From: Kryptolebias marmoratus
Lineage: Eukaryota; Chordata; Actinopteri; Cyprinodontiformes; Rivulidae
Direction of reading: 5' to 3'
Assembly (NCBI RefSeq): GCF_001649575.2
Contig: NC_051438.1
Location: forward strand, 6,019,139 to 6,083,138
DNA length: 64,000 bases
This document shows positions 52,740 through 63,861 of this stretch, piece after piece; positions within the stretch are counted from its first letter, which is position 1, and every line of letters begins with the position of its first letter. Below the pieces are notes generated by a model. The model saw only the letters and a program-made list of their open reading frames with translations. It did no database searches and was not told the origin of the DNA. Both the position numbers and the translations under genes were made by a program.

Positions 52740-54907
52740 TCATGACATCAGCACTCAGCACTGCAAGTTAACATAAAGACGGCAGGAGAGAGCTAACATT
52801 TCAGAGTAGCATTTCTGTTTCTCACACCAGAGTAAACTGATCAACAGCAGTTTCAGACTCTGACATTTGTTTAACCACACATGGATTGTTTTTATTTTTT
52901 TCCTCACTAACAAACTGCTCTGAATCACAAACTGATTTCCGGCTGTCGGCCTGTAAGCAGCTCAGACCTTTTAATGACAGCGTGCGTTCATGTCACAGTT
53001 GAAGGAAAACTTCCTGTTTCTCGACTCCTTCTCTGTGGAGATGTCCTCCTCTCCATTTGCCTTTTTTTTTTAAATTAAAAGTAGTTAGGACTGCTGCTGG
53101 TAAAAGGTCCTGTTTTTTTGGTGCGAAGCCAGTCCACCGCATTAACGAGGGTCGGAGCGGTGCTGCTCTTTGAAGTGATCCGAACCAGAGTTCTGATAGT
53201 AATTCACACATTGAAACTTATGGATCCAAATCTGAGGAAGGGTTTAATCTTTCAGGAAACCAAAAACTGAAACTCCAGTGGTATTTTCTGGCCGGTTCAA
53301 ATAATTAATTCCAACAAACTGAACTATATTGTACCGATATTCATCCACTTACTGATGAATGGCTGAACCTCAGCGGCTCAGCAGACATCATACTTCAGGA
53401 GGGTCACGGAAAAAGCTGAAAACACCAGAGTGGCATTTTTAATATTCAGTGTTAAAAAAATATATATTTTTTTTAACTTGAAAATTTTACAACAAGCATA
53501 TTTTATGCTTCTCTTTCAACTGATGTTGGCTTCAAACCACTTTTCTCTTCTCCTTAAACACCTGTATATTCTTCTAATACATGGTTGTGTTTTGTTTCAA
53601 ATCTCTTTTATTGTCAGCGTATCTTTTCACTGCACATGTTGTTCAATATTCCAACAAACATCGACTTCCTTCTATAAATCCCAGCAGTAGTTTGGGACTT
53701 ACTTTCGTCGTAACCACAGATCTGCGTCTCTTACATCCTGACCTCACTATTAATAGGACAGGCAGACAGAGTAGTGTCATAACCAGGCTCGCTGGGCTGC
53801 AACGTTAAAAGAAGACTGAGAGAATAACAGCTTTATGAAAAGCAACTCTATACGTAAAAATGCTTACACAAGCAAGCAGGCCTAGTGGTGATCTGCCTCA
53901 AACCACGATGTGTATGTCCTAAAGACGTGTCTTCACAGACGGAGCCAGACTGTTACAGCATCACTGCTAGACCAGTGAGGGTACACTGAGAAGGTGAGCC
54001 TAAGATACTCCATAAGAAGTCATAAAATAAAAAAGCATAATGGCACATTAAAACTAAAACTAATCCTAAGAGGGATTTGCAAAACGTTTGAAAAGTGCAG
54101 ACACCTCAACGGTTACAGTGTATGACACTGTCACACTAATCTTCAAAAATATATCCATCTTTAACTGTGATTGTGTAAAAACCATTAGAAATCTCTAACT
54201 CCCAGTTCAGTTGCGTAAAGTCCAACTTTCTGTGACTCTTTTCAACTTTGAATGTTGTTTCTGTGACGTATATCTGAGCTGTAGAGCTCCAACGAGGTGC
54301 TGGGTGTTCGTACGTGGTTCATCAAGATCCCATTGTTGTCAATGTGGATCTGTTTCTTTCTTTGCACATTTTTGTTCTGCGCTGTATGCTATACTGCTGC
54401 CAAAACCTTTGGCACACCATTCCCAATCATGTTCTGATGTATTTTTTGTATGTTTTTATTATTATTTTTTTAAAGCAGCTGAACACCCGACTAGCTACAT
54501 GAACGGAAAATACTAATGCTTAAGACTTTTTTTTTTTTAAAAGAAAATGGAGGGAAAGAAACAATGCGTCATGTTTAAACAGTTTTGTCTCAGTCCATCT
54601 GATGGCGTTCAGTCAACATTTCTTCCCTTGAAGAGGAAAATAGTTGACTCGTCTGACATTCAGGAGGGGTTTCAAACTGCTCCGTTAGGCTCATAAAAAA
54701 CGGAGACCTTTTGCCTTTTGCCAGCTGATTTGAGAAAAAAAAAAAAAGCAGAAGAATGTGAAGAACGTTTTATCTTGGTCAGAGGATTTATTACGGACAG
54801 GCTTTCTGCTTTAAATCATCCGTCATGTCATTGTTTTCACTATGGGCTGTCAGGGATTCTGTTTCAGTTTTATTAAAAGTAAACCAGCTGCTGTTAAAGG
54901 CTGTGTG

Positions 54908-54950
<43 letters not shown>

Positions 54951-55400
54951 ATGGCGGTGTGATCATTATACTGTAGTAACTCTATAACTAGTCATGTTAG
55001 GAAGGGATTTAGGACCAAAGTCCACCACCACAACATATCAGGAAGTGCCTTCAGGAAGCGGTGAAAACTGTGTTAAAAAGGTAAAAGCAGTTTATAGTTT
55101 CCTCTCCTCTCTGTTTACTCCACCTTTTTCTGTTTAACGTGCTTCTTTTCTTGCATCCAATTTCTTTTTCTTTTTTCTGGAAAAGTCCTTTTTTGTTTTT
55201 ATCTTTTGTTCTTCTTCCTCTTCTCTTCCCTTACCCTGTCTGAGCTGGATTACAGGAAATGATGATTAAAACTATTTTCTATTTTCTGTGTCCAGCTTTT
55301 AATTGTTGTCTTTTTAAAATATCTCGTATGGTTGTCTATTTGGGCAGTGCGTCTTTTCGTTTGAATGTTTTCTGTACGCTTCGAAATCAGCATTTCTTGT
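52740..55400. other. Spacer between cnga2 and the calnexin-tail gene
   Basis: No calnexin-like luminal exon, P-domain repeat or other exon chain was found here on either strand. It holds a dispersed-repeat block near 54150-54490 related to 38290-38460 and 28540-28640, and a (GT)n run at 54910-54948. The promoter of the next gene should lie toward the right end; no clear element is visible. Confidence 0.5.
54910..54948. repeat. (GT)n microsatellite
   Basis: About 19 GT units, some 460 bases upstream of the calnexin-tail gene's first coding exon. Confidence 0.95.
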
Positions 55401-55411
55401 GTGTTTTAGTG

Positions 55412-58400
55412 ATGGAGAACAGTTTTGTGGTGATGTGCATGATGCTGGTGGCTCCAGTGTTTGCTGCTGAACAGGTAAGACTTTCATCTATATGTGTTTT
55501 AATTTGATTTTCTTTCATCAGTACAGTTACTAATAAAAATATACCCATACGTACAGAATTGTATTATTCTCCAGCTGCAGAAACGCAAAAGGTGAGCCAT
55601 TATGGTTTTGCGTGTCTGTTAGCAAAATATCTCATAAAACACGGCACAGATTTTAATGGAACTTGCAGAAAGCAGTTATTGGAGGCACGTCTGCAGCTAA
55701 TGCAATTTTATAATCAACCGGATTAAAAATGGCCACCACAGCTGATCCACCCTAGCAAACACAAAAATAGCTCTAACTCAGTCAGTTTTACAGATACTAA
55801 GCTAAGGTTTGGTGTGGTAGTAGCTGAGACTCAGCCCCAACACAAACTCTGAGCTCAAACTAGTCGGATGAGATTTTTGCGTAAAATGTTTTTAACTGTT
55901 GGAGTCAACCTTGTCTGTCTGTTAGCAAAATATCTCAAGAACCACTAGCTGGATTCAAATGAAGCTTTCAGAAAATAATAAATGAATCTACATTTACAAC
56001 TTATTAACCTTTAGAGCCATCCTGATTCAAGATTGCCACCACAGCTAACTCACATTTGAAAAAATAAAAACGACTATAACGCAACCAGTTTTACAGATAC
56101 TGAGCTAAAAACTGGTGTGGAAGTAGCTGAGAGTCCCCCCCAACAGATACCATGAGCAAACACATTGTGCGGGATCTTTGCTTCAAACTTTGGCATTAAC
56201 TGTTGGAGTCAACCTTGTTTGTCTGTTAGCAAAATATTTCATAGAACCCTGGGTCAATTTTAACAAAACTCTCAGAAAGCGATCAATGGATGTACATTAA
56301 CAACCGATTAACTTTTAGAGCTAATGCAATTCAAGATGACTGCCATAGGTTGTTATCTTTAGGCAACAAAAATGGATGCAACGCGATCATTTTAAGCTTT
56401 GGTCTGGTATTAGCTGAGCGTCATCCCAAACACATGCGCTAAGTGCTAACTGACCAGGGATGCAGACAGAACTCAAGGACTAGATGCACCAAGCAGAGGA
56501 ATTTAATAATAAAACTAGAAGCAGTCAGAGAGCACCAACCTGAAAACTCAACCCAAAACTGAAAACCACAAAGAGCCCGTAGGGAACAGGTGAGCAAGAA
56601 CACAGGAGAACTGGAGGGTAACAGAGAGCACTGACAGACTGAAGAGCGAATAATGAACTGGGAGAATAAGTACAGAGGGAGACGAGGAACAAGAGGTCTG
56701 ATTAGTAAAACAGGGACAGCTGAGAGACGAGGAGCATGAAACAAGGAGACACCGGAAAACTAAGCACGAGGGATCTCAAAATAAACAAGGGAATATAAAA
56801 TAAAAACACAAGAAGAAGAAAAAAAACCCCACACCAACAGATCAAGTGAGATTACTGTGACTTTCAAGGTTTGACCAGAGCAGCTGTATACCCGTCATCT
56901 GTCATCATCTCCGTTTGTCTGACCTGCAGCCTGGCTTCATAGAGAGCATCCTGCTGTCGATCCACCATCGCCCCTGGCTCATAGGCCTTTACGTCTTTGT
57001 CGTTGGACTTCCCATCATCCTCTTCATAAGCTTCATGTGGCCCGACAAGGTACCTACGGCTCATTTATGTTACAGATCACTGTCGTGTTCATGAAATACA
57101 AATGCAAATGTAAACGTGTAACTGTGTGGCGTGTTAAAGAGGTTCGGGCCGCCCAATCAGCCATATTATTATAAGAAGCTGGACGATATTCAACCAGATG
57201 ATCCTGAGACCTCGCCGCTGAGGGAGTCAGCAGACAGTAAAGGTAACGTGTTACTCTCAGATTACATGTGGTAAATATGGAAAACTATCCTAGTTGGGGA
57301 ATTTCTGATTTCTAACCTTTACTCTGTAGGATCAAGGATTTTATAGCAATGTAATGTCATTTTATTTAAAAATGCAGCTATTTTTTAAATCAACTTTTGC
57401 AACCCCACTTGTTTCACTGCACTCTCTATGGCCTACTAGACCAGGGCTGACAAACTCAGTAACACAAGGGGGCCAAATTTAAACAGTTGGTCGTAGCCAA
57501 GGTCCGATCTCAATTAATATTTATTGAAAAAATACATCAACTAACCTTGGTTTTAGATGTAATATGTCCAATCATTCATAAGAAATATCAAACATCTTTT
57601 CCCAGTTAAATATTATATAGAATTTTGAACAAACAGACTTTAATGAACAAAGAAAAATAGGTTGAACTTAAAAAGACACATCATTAGCATTTATTTTTAA
57701 GCCTTCTTATGAATTTTTCTCTGACTGCTGGAGATAGGCACCAGCTCCCTGCGACCTGGAATGGAGAAGTGGGAAAAGAAAATGGATGGATGGATGAATT
57801 TTTCTCCTTTAAAACAACTAAAAAGCCATCAGCAAAAATCTGAACATACATCTGCTAACAATAAACTCTGAAACAAGAAGAAAATACAATAAAAGACGAC
57901 ATACATTAAAGCAGACTTGCTGTTACTCTAATGTACTCAAGTCAGATATCTGACCTCTTTTCTTGGCTGCAAATTTATCAACAAGAGTTTGATGAGCCCC
58001 ATTTGATGCTCTCTGTTGACCTTTTTACATCAAAATCAAAGATTACTGAGAAATTAAAACTTTTCTCAGCTTCAAAGTCAAAGTCACGAGAAGACTTCCT
58101 TAAATAGGCTCAGATTTTGAAGCAAAATGAGAAGTGATAGATGTTCGATCGGTCTCAGTAAGATTAAAATGTTATCATGGGGGCCGGATCTGGCCAGCGG
58201 GCCTTGAGTTTAGCACATGTGTATCAGAACATGCCTGACACTGCTACACTCTGAGTACTTGCTAAATAATATTTTCCCCATATTCCAGACACTCTCCTGC
58301 ACCTCATCCTGTTCTAAACACCTCAGACTGAACCAGCATGGAGCTATGTGCTTGAACATAACAAGCGCCACCTCAGAAAACACGTACCACCACCATCAGA

Positions 58401-60491
58401 CATAAAGGCCTAGTCCACACGTAGCCGGATATCTGGTAAACCGAATAGGTTTTGATGCGATTTGGCCTTTCATCCACATGTAACCTCGTTTAATAGCACT
58501 AAAAACGATGGATAACGAAAACTCCAACCAAAGCGAAGATTTGCAAATTCTCCTTTTCTGTGGTTGCGTGTGGACGTTGGTAACCGGAGATTTAAAGTTC
58601 TGCGAATGTCGGGGTGTAGGGAAACAGAGACGAACCCAGAATCTTAAAGAAAACTAATTTATTAAATAAAAACAAACAAAAACAAAGAGGCTGATGTGGC
58701 AGCAAAAACTAAGACAGTACAAACATAGACAAGCGAAGCACGGCGAGGTAAAACATGGACGAAGGACAACGAGCATGAACCAGTGGAGAGTGGAGGAGAA
58801 GACCGGACTTATAAAACACAGAGGATAATCGGTTAGTGGGCACAGGTGCGTGAAAGTCATTACTGACAGGTGGAGGTGGGCGTGGAAAAACACTGGGGAC
58901 AGGCAGTACAAAAAGGAAAACAAGATAACAAAAACCAAGAAATACACAAAGAAAAACCCAAAACCTGACAGCGAATTATATTTTGTGACAAGTAATGCAG
59001 CGCTGACGTCACATATTTGTTATTTGACCATGCAGTAAAGGGAGAATGTCTTCTATCAGAGAGGTGCTGATTTTTACCTTGACTCAGATGCTTTTTGCCT
59101 GTTTGTTTTAACAAACCCAACTACTACAATATGTTGAATTGCAAAGGAGAAGAAGCGCTTGGAGGGCAGTGGTTTTACACCAGCTGTCCCTCCCAATGCA
59201 CAATGTCGCTGCCATTCAGTGTTGCCGTCACTGGTTTTGGATCAGCGATCATAAATGAGGACGATTTAAACATGCCCCCCTATGGGTTTGGCGTTTTTGA
59301 AACAACGCTCAGTGGTGAAATTCAAAGGGTTTGTGTGGATAAAAAACTTTTTTAAACCGATCCCGTGTGGATGGTGTCATTTCTTAAAATGATGTGGCGG
59401 AGCTATTCAGTTTTATAAAGACGTGGATATGTGTGGACTAGGCCAAAAACATGGTAGTACAAGTTTACCAGCTTGTACAACTGGTTATAAGCTGGTCAAG
59501 CAGACTGAGTATCTGATGTAAACAAGCAAACTGACCAATCAACTTGAGCGCCTGACAAACCTAAAAACAAGACCTGCTTCTGTCTTCTAACCTTAACCCT
59601 TCAGCAAACCCAACTGGCTAAAGGACACATCGAGCATGTTTGTGTCATTGGTCTGATTCAGGGGGAAACCACATGACTAAAACAGAAACAGAAAGGGGGT
59701 TTTAAAAGGGGTGTTATGAGGAGTCATCAGCAGTCAGTGTCTTACCTTCAGTAGACAGGGAGACTGAAGAACTGAGCTGACAGAGAGTGTGTGTGTGTGG
59801 CCAAAACTGATATGTGATGCCTTCAAACTCCAACTTTTCAGAGTGGTTCATGTGAACACAGTTTTATAAATCTTCACACTTGGTTACTTTTTCATTAGTA
59901 GGTCATTTACACAGAAGTTTAGAGTTTTTTTTACACTTGTCGGTCTGTAATCTGTTATGGTCCGAGTGAAACAGGAGCTAAGCTTGCGCCGCCCACGAAG
60001 CAGGGCTGGCCCGGCTGGCCCTACTCTGAAGCAGGGACCAAAGAAGCAGGGCCGGCCTCGAAAAAAATGCAGATGTGAACACGCACAAAGCTAGCTGAGT
60101 AGAGTGGAGCCGGGACCTTTAGAGCCCGTGTGAAAGGGGCATTACTGTGAGCTTGACTCTTCAATATGAGGTTCTCCACATGGATAATGACTGCTGTCTA
60201 CTACAGGTAAGATACTTACTGCTCATTAAAAAATACTCCACAAAATCTTACTGTTTATTTAAGAGAGGAAAAAAAACACAGAGAAAGAGTTTGACCCGTT
60301 CGAGTGTCTGAATAAGCTGTAGTGCATCAACTGTACGTCTCCGTTTATCCATTGATTGAACCCTGTGGATTTGATGGTGAAATTCTCTCTGTGTGTGTGT
60401 GTGTGTGTGTGTAGGATCGCGGAGCAGCAAAGAGACCTTGGCAGGGAAAACCACATCAACTCACAAGAGGAATCTGAGCAAACACTTCTAA
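55412..60491 (+). CDS. Small signal-anchored protein with calnexin/calmegin-like membrane segment and tail
   Basis: Four exons join in frame to 120 residues: 55412-55474 (exon from 55410), 56930-57049, 57140-57242, 60415-60491 (TAA 60489-60491). Exon 1 encodes a signal peptide, MENSFVVMCMMLVAPVFA, with cleavage likely before AEQ. Exon 2 gives PGFIESILLSIHHRPW, then a membrane span (about residues 38-57) ending FMWPDK. Exon 3 gives FGPPNQPYYYKKLDDIQPDD and a Ser/Glu tail. Exon 4 ends THKRNLSKHF. The HRPW...GLP...WPDK and YYYKK words match the end of the ER lectin chaperones calnexin and calmegin. The whole luminal lectin and P domain of those ~600-residue proteins is absent, and none lies in the flanking 3 kb. 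It would be a type I ER membrane microprotein of about 100 residues, or a chaperone copy that lost its middle exons. The exon-3 acceptor (GTTAAAG) is weak. Expression is unproven. Confidence 0.65.
55621..56445 (+). repeat. Tandem array of three ~304-bp units in intron 1 of the calnexin-tail gene
   Basis: AGCAAAATAT starts units at 55621, 55924 and 56228, giving periods of 303 and 304 bases. Each unit has ATTTTAAYRRAA, a GCCACCACAGCT block, TTTTACAGATACT and GGTGTGGTAGTAGCTGAGA. Unit 3 is cut by the inserted element at about 56450. Confidence 0.9.
56450..56836 (-). mobile_element. LTR-like insertion in the tandem array
   Basis: It begins TGACCAGGGATGCAGACAGA and ends CCCCACACCAACA, with a TTTAATAATAAAACTAG signal-side block and a GGGACAGCTGAGAGACGAGG block. 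These are weaker matches to the reversed TGTC family. No target duplication could be fixed. Confidence 0.5.
57430..58225 (-). repeat. Copy B of the unnamed ~750-bp repeat
   Basis: Reverse-complement partner of 31040-32175, sharing all its main blocks: CAAAGAAAAATAGGTTGAAC, TTGGCTGCAAATTTATCAAC, AAAATGAGAAGTGATAG. It lacks the LTR of copy A but carries its own short insertion at 57721-57793. Confidence 0.8.
57721..57793 (+). mobile_element. 73-bp truncated retroposon with 12-bp target duplication
   Basis: CTGACTGCTGGAGATAGGCACC...AAAATGGATGGATGG is the 3' tail of the family at 45665-46035. ATGAATTTTTCT stands on both sides (57709-57720 and 57794-57805). Copy A has a single uninterrupted AGAAAAATTCAT at this place. 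Confidence 0.85.
58407..59444. mobile_element. DNA transposon with GGCCTAGTCCACAC inverted ends, split by an LTR
   Basis: The left end GGCCTAGTCCACACGTAG mirrors the right end GTGTGGACTAGGCC at 59431-59444. Inner ends also pair (GAATAG / CTATTC). Without the inserted LTR the element is about 670 bp. It holds no transposase; the short frame at 59095-59355 shows no domain. It resembles non-autonomous hAT-like elements, but no 8-bp target duplication was fixed. Confidence 0.7.
58607..58970 (-). mobile_element. Solo LTR-like element, reversed, with 5-bp target duplication
   Basis: It starts TGTCGGGGTGTAGGG and ends AAACCTGACA, flanked by GCGAA at 58602-58606 and 58971-58975. It carries the reversed family blocks (CAGGTGGAGGTGGGCGTGG, TTTATTAAATAAA). 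At 364 bp it is about 85 bp shorter than the other good copies. Confidence 0.8.
60391..60412. repeat. (GT)n tract forming the splice acceptor of the last calnexin-tail exon
   Basis: Eleven GT units run into the acceptor TAG at 60412-60414; a TTCTCTCT stretch lies just upstream. Confidence 0.9.
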
Positions 60492-60603
60492 TACTTACAA
60501 AATCTGTGGATGGACTGAAGTCTTTATGACATTACCTCACTAAGTCTGGTAGATTACTGGGACTGCCTCAGGTTTTATATTTACAATGACAATAGATGAT
60601 ATA

Positions 60604-62048
60604 CAGTCACAGGAAAAAGAAAGTCCCCCCCACTTTCAGTTCCAGGGTTTTACATACCAGGATGCATTCAAAATGATCTGGTCTTTTCCAGCATCTGAAA
60701 TGACTTAAATCTAACCTCAAGTGTAAATAAAACACACAACAGATTCCCCTATGTCATTATCAATAATTCATAATAATAATTCATAATATTAATAATAATT
60801 TTTAAAAGCTGTGTGAAAAACTAAGTCCACCCTTGCTGCTTTCAGGAGGTTCAGTAGCAGCTAGGAGCTGTTGATTAAATATGTTGATTAACTGATCACC
60901 ATCAGTGGGGCCGCCTCTATAAAAGCAGACAGGTGAGTGTTAACACAATGACAAAGCGGAAAGACATCAGCAATGACCTTAGAGAAGCAACTGTTGCTGT
61001 CCATCAGTCTGGGAAGGGTTAAAGGTCATTTCCAAACAACTTGTAGTTCATTATTCTACAGAGAGGAAGATTATTTACAAGTGAAAAAAAAAACCTTTAA
61101 GTCAGCTGTCCCAGAAAATCCATCCCAAGCTCAGACTGTGCAATGCTAAGAGAAATAACAAAAAGCCCAGGAGATCCATCTCAGACTCGACTGGTCTCAG
61201 TTACCAGGTTAAAGGTCAAAGTTCATGACAGAACAAACAGAAAAACACTTTAAAAGGTTCATGTAAGCACGACTTTGGATTGTAAAGTTTCATCTGAATG
61301 AACCACAAGACCTCTGGAACAATGTCCTTTAGACAGATGAGACCAAAGTAGAGAGGTTTACCCATAACAACACAGCTCTATGTTTGGAGACAATCAAACG
61401 CATCATATCAGCACAAATACATCATATCAACTGTCAGCACGGTGGCGGAGGGTTGATGGTTTGGGCTCCTTGGAGTTATTGAGTCGGCCATGAACTCCTC
61501 TGTAGACTAAAGGATTTTAGAAACAAATGTGAGACCATCTGTCGTACAGCTAAAGCTTGGACCAAACTGGGTCATGATGCAACAGAACTATGATCCCAAA
61601 CACAGCAGCTGATCTACAACAGAACGGCTCAGAAAGAAAAGAATCAAGGTGTTGTAATGGTCCAGTCAAAGTCCAGATCCTCAACCTGATTGGAATGCTG
61701 TGATGGGACCTTCAGGGAGCTGAGCAGAAACAAATGTCTGCGAGTCTCAATGAACTGAAGCAACGTTGGAAAGAAGAGTGGGTCAAAATTCCTCCACAAC
61801 TATGTGAGAGACCGATAAACTCTAACAGAAAACCAGTACTGAGAGTTCTCTGTGATATAGGAGGTTTTACAACCTGCTGATGACCCTAGTTTTTCCATAC
61901 AAAACTTTTCCATTTTAACTCTGCTTTTGTTTAGCAATTAATATCCTGATGGAATCTGCTGTGTGTGTTTTTGTTCACTTCAGGTTAGATTTTTTTTACA
62001 TCCTGATACGTAAAATCCCAGAACAGGAAGAGGGCAGACTTTCTTTAT
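60604..62048 (+). mobile_element. Tc1-like transposon with long inverted repeats, decayed transposase
   Basis: After a TA, the left end CAGTCACAGGAAAAAGAAAG leads into GGGTTTTACATACCAGGATG. The right end carries the complement (CATCCTGATACGTAAAATCCC, then GCAGACTTTCTTT). Complementary ends extend over more than 100 bases. Inside are transposase remnants: TKRKDISNDLREATVAV, an ADETK-like catalytic stretch, GGGGLMVWAP-like and LNWPSQSPDPQP-like text, all frame-shifted. Its final bases are altered. Confidence 0.75.
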
Positions 62049-62049
62049 C

Positions 62050-62950
62050 CCATGCTTGGAATCTCTGTTTTTCTTTTGAGTATCACTTGCATTTCCACCT
62101 CGCTGCTGTTGAACATAACGTACGTTAATCATTTATCAGTAATAAAATAACTCTGGTACTAAATGATGTGAGCTCATTCATATTTTTAGGATCTCCATGA
62201 CCTTCCTGTGTCTCTAACTGTGCATCATGGAAGCTGTATTTGTTTGACTTTTTATCTGAGCTGCTGTAAATCATTTAGCCAAGCCTCTCTTAGAGATTTT
62301 TAATTTCAAGGAGAATTGTACCTGAAAAAAAAAAAAAACATTCCCAGTGTATAATGTTCAAATATTAATCACATATTTATTTCTCATACCTTAAGTTGTA
62401 AATAATCTATTGAATCCTACCAAATAGCTTTGGTGCTTTTGTCAACCCAAAGAAAAGTTAAAAGGCTGAAAAAAAAAAACAAAAAAAAAACGGGAAAAAC
62501 AAAACTTGGTTTGATTTCCCATAAAGGGGACACTGATATTCAAAATAAAACATCTAAGTTTCTTTCAGGGCTTGACAACACAAGCAAGTCTCACAGCCAA
62601 AAACCTGCTTGAAAAGTGAATTTTCACCAAATCTGAGCTACAGAATACAAAAATGAACACAAACATGTTGTCTTTGGGCCGTTGCGTCACATTTAATATG
62701 TGAAAACATCCCATTTAGAGGTCTGAGAGCAGAACATCTGAGTTTTTTACTGCCCCAAACACGGATGTTTTAAAATACTTTTAAATGTGTTCATTTCTTC
62801 ATTTTATCGTGTCTCATAGTGCTTCAGGGATTAGAAAGTGATTGGTTAGGGTGGGGAAAACATCAAGGTTTGCATTAAAACACACACAGGTTTAAATTGG
62901 ATATTAAACTGCTGGACATTTACTGGCTGCTCAGTCCCACCACCTGGATA
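62050..62950. other. Non-coding, nothing recognised
   Basis: AT-rich sequence with poly-A runs near 62325 and 62468. No exon or named repeat. Confidence 0.4.
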
Positions 62951-62956
62951 CGAACT

Positions 62957-63407
62957 TGTCGGGATTTGGGTTTTTGGTTTTCAGTTAGTTGCTTTATGTT
63001 TCAGTTGGTGTTTATTATTTTCTGTTATCTTGTAGTTTTGGTTTGAGTTCCTTCTGCCTCGTGTGTCTGTGTTTGTTTCCTGTCATCACTCATGCCTCCT
63101 CAGTCATTCACTTATCTGTTTACTTGCCACGCCCATCTCCACCTGTCAGCTATTATTATCATTCACCTGTTCCCACTTACCTCATCATCCTCTGTGCTTT
63201 TATACCTTGTCAATTCCCCCATCACGCTGTCGGATCATTGTTTTCTTCTTTGCTGGTCCTGTGTACTTCCGTGTCTCTGGTTTTGGTTTGGTTCTTGTTC
63301 TGCTGCCCCGTCAGCTTTTTGGTTTCGTTCAAATAAATCAGTTTTTCTTTAGTTCCGCATTATGAGTCTGTTTTCTGGGTTCGCCTCCGTCTCCGTCGAT
63401 CATGACA
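62957..63407 (+). mobile_element. Best-preserved solo LTR-like element, 451 bp, with 5-bp target duplication
   Basis: It starts TGTCGGGATTTGGGTTTTTG, ends GTCGATCATGACA and is flanked by GAACT at 62952-62956 and 63408-63412. TG...CA ends, a 5-bp duplication, an AATAAA near 63332, a length of about 450 bp and no coding frame all fit a solo LTR. No internal retroelement region adjoins it. Confidence 0.8.
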
Positions 63408-63579
63408 GAACTGCGTTGGAAACACAAACCACGTGATTTTTCCTCTAAGTTTTCTGTGAAAGTGGGCTGAAAGTCAGGTTCATGCAGGTGAACGTACTGC
63501 TAAAGTATTAAATGATGACCACGTGACTCTCCCCATGACCTACACAGTCTGTTAGAACGTGGTCGGATCGTGACCAATT

Positions 63580-63861
63580 TTGCTGCACTGGTATCCTACA
63601 GGCATAGGGGAGCTCCGTAAAGCCATCTGGTCAAAGAAGTTGGGATATATGGCACAAGATAATTCTAGAAAGGCTGATTTGAGTGTGCAAGACCCTGGGA
63701 ACCAAGGTAGAGGAAAGAAATTCAGGAAAGTACCCCCCAAGAGACACCCTGACCATCAGAAAAACTGGGGTTCAAACCAAGAAAACAAGTTCACCCAGCC
63801 TGGCAGTTTGAGGAGGCATCCCAGGTATCAGAGGGTCAGAGATGAAAACCAGACAGAATAA
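63580..63861 (+). other. Unidentified basic open frame near the right edge
   Basis: Ninety-odd residues rich in Lys, Arg, Gln and Pro (from GELRKAIWSKKLGYMAQDNS on) end at a stop at 63861. In another frame the sequence continues through a CSHCHSC...H stretch to the window edge. Basic, Cys/His-bearing text suggests a gag nucleocapsid of a retroelement, but I do not recognise it and no splice context is visible. Confidence 0.3.
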
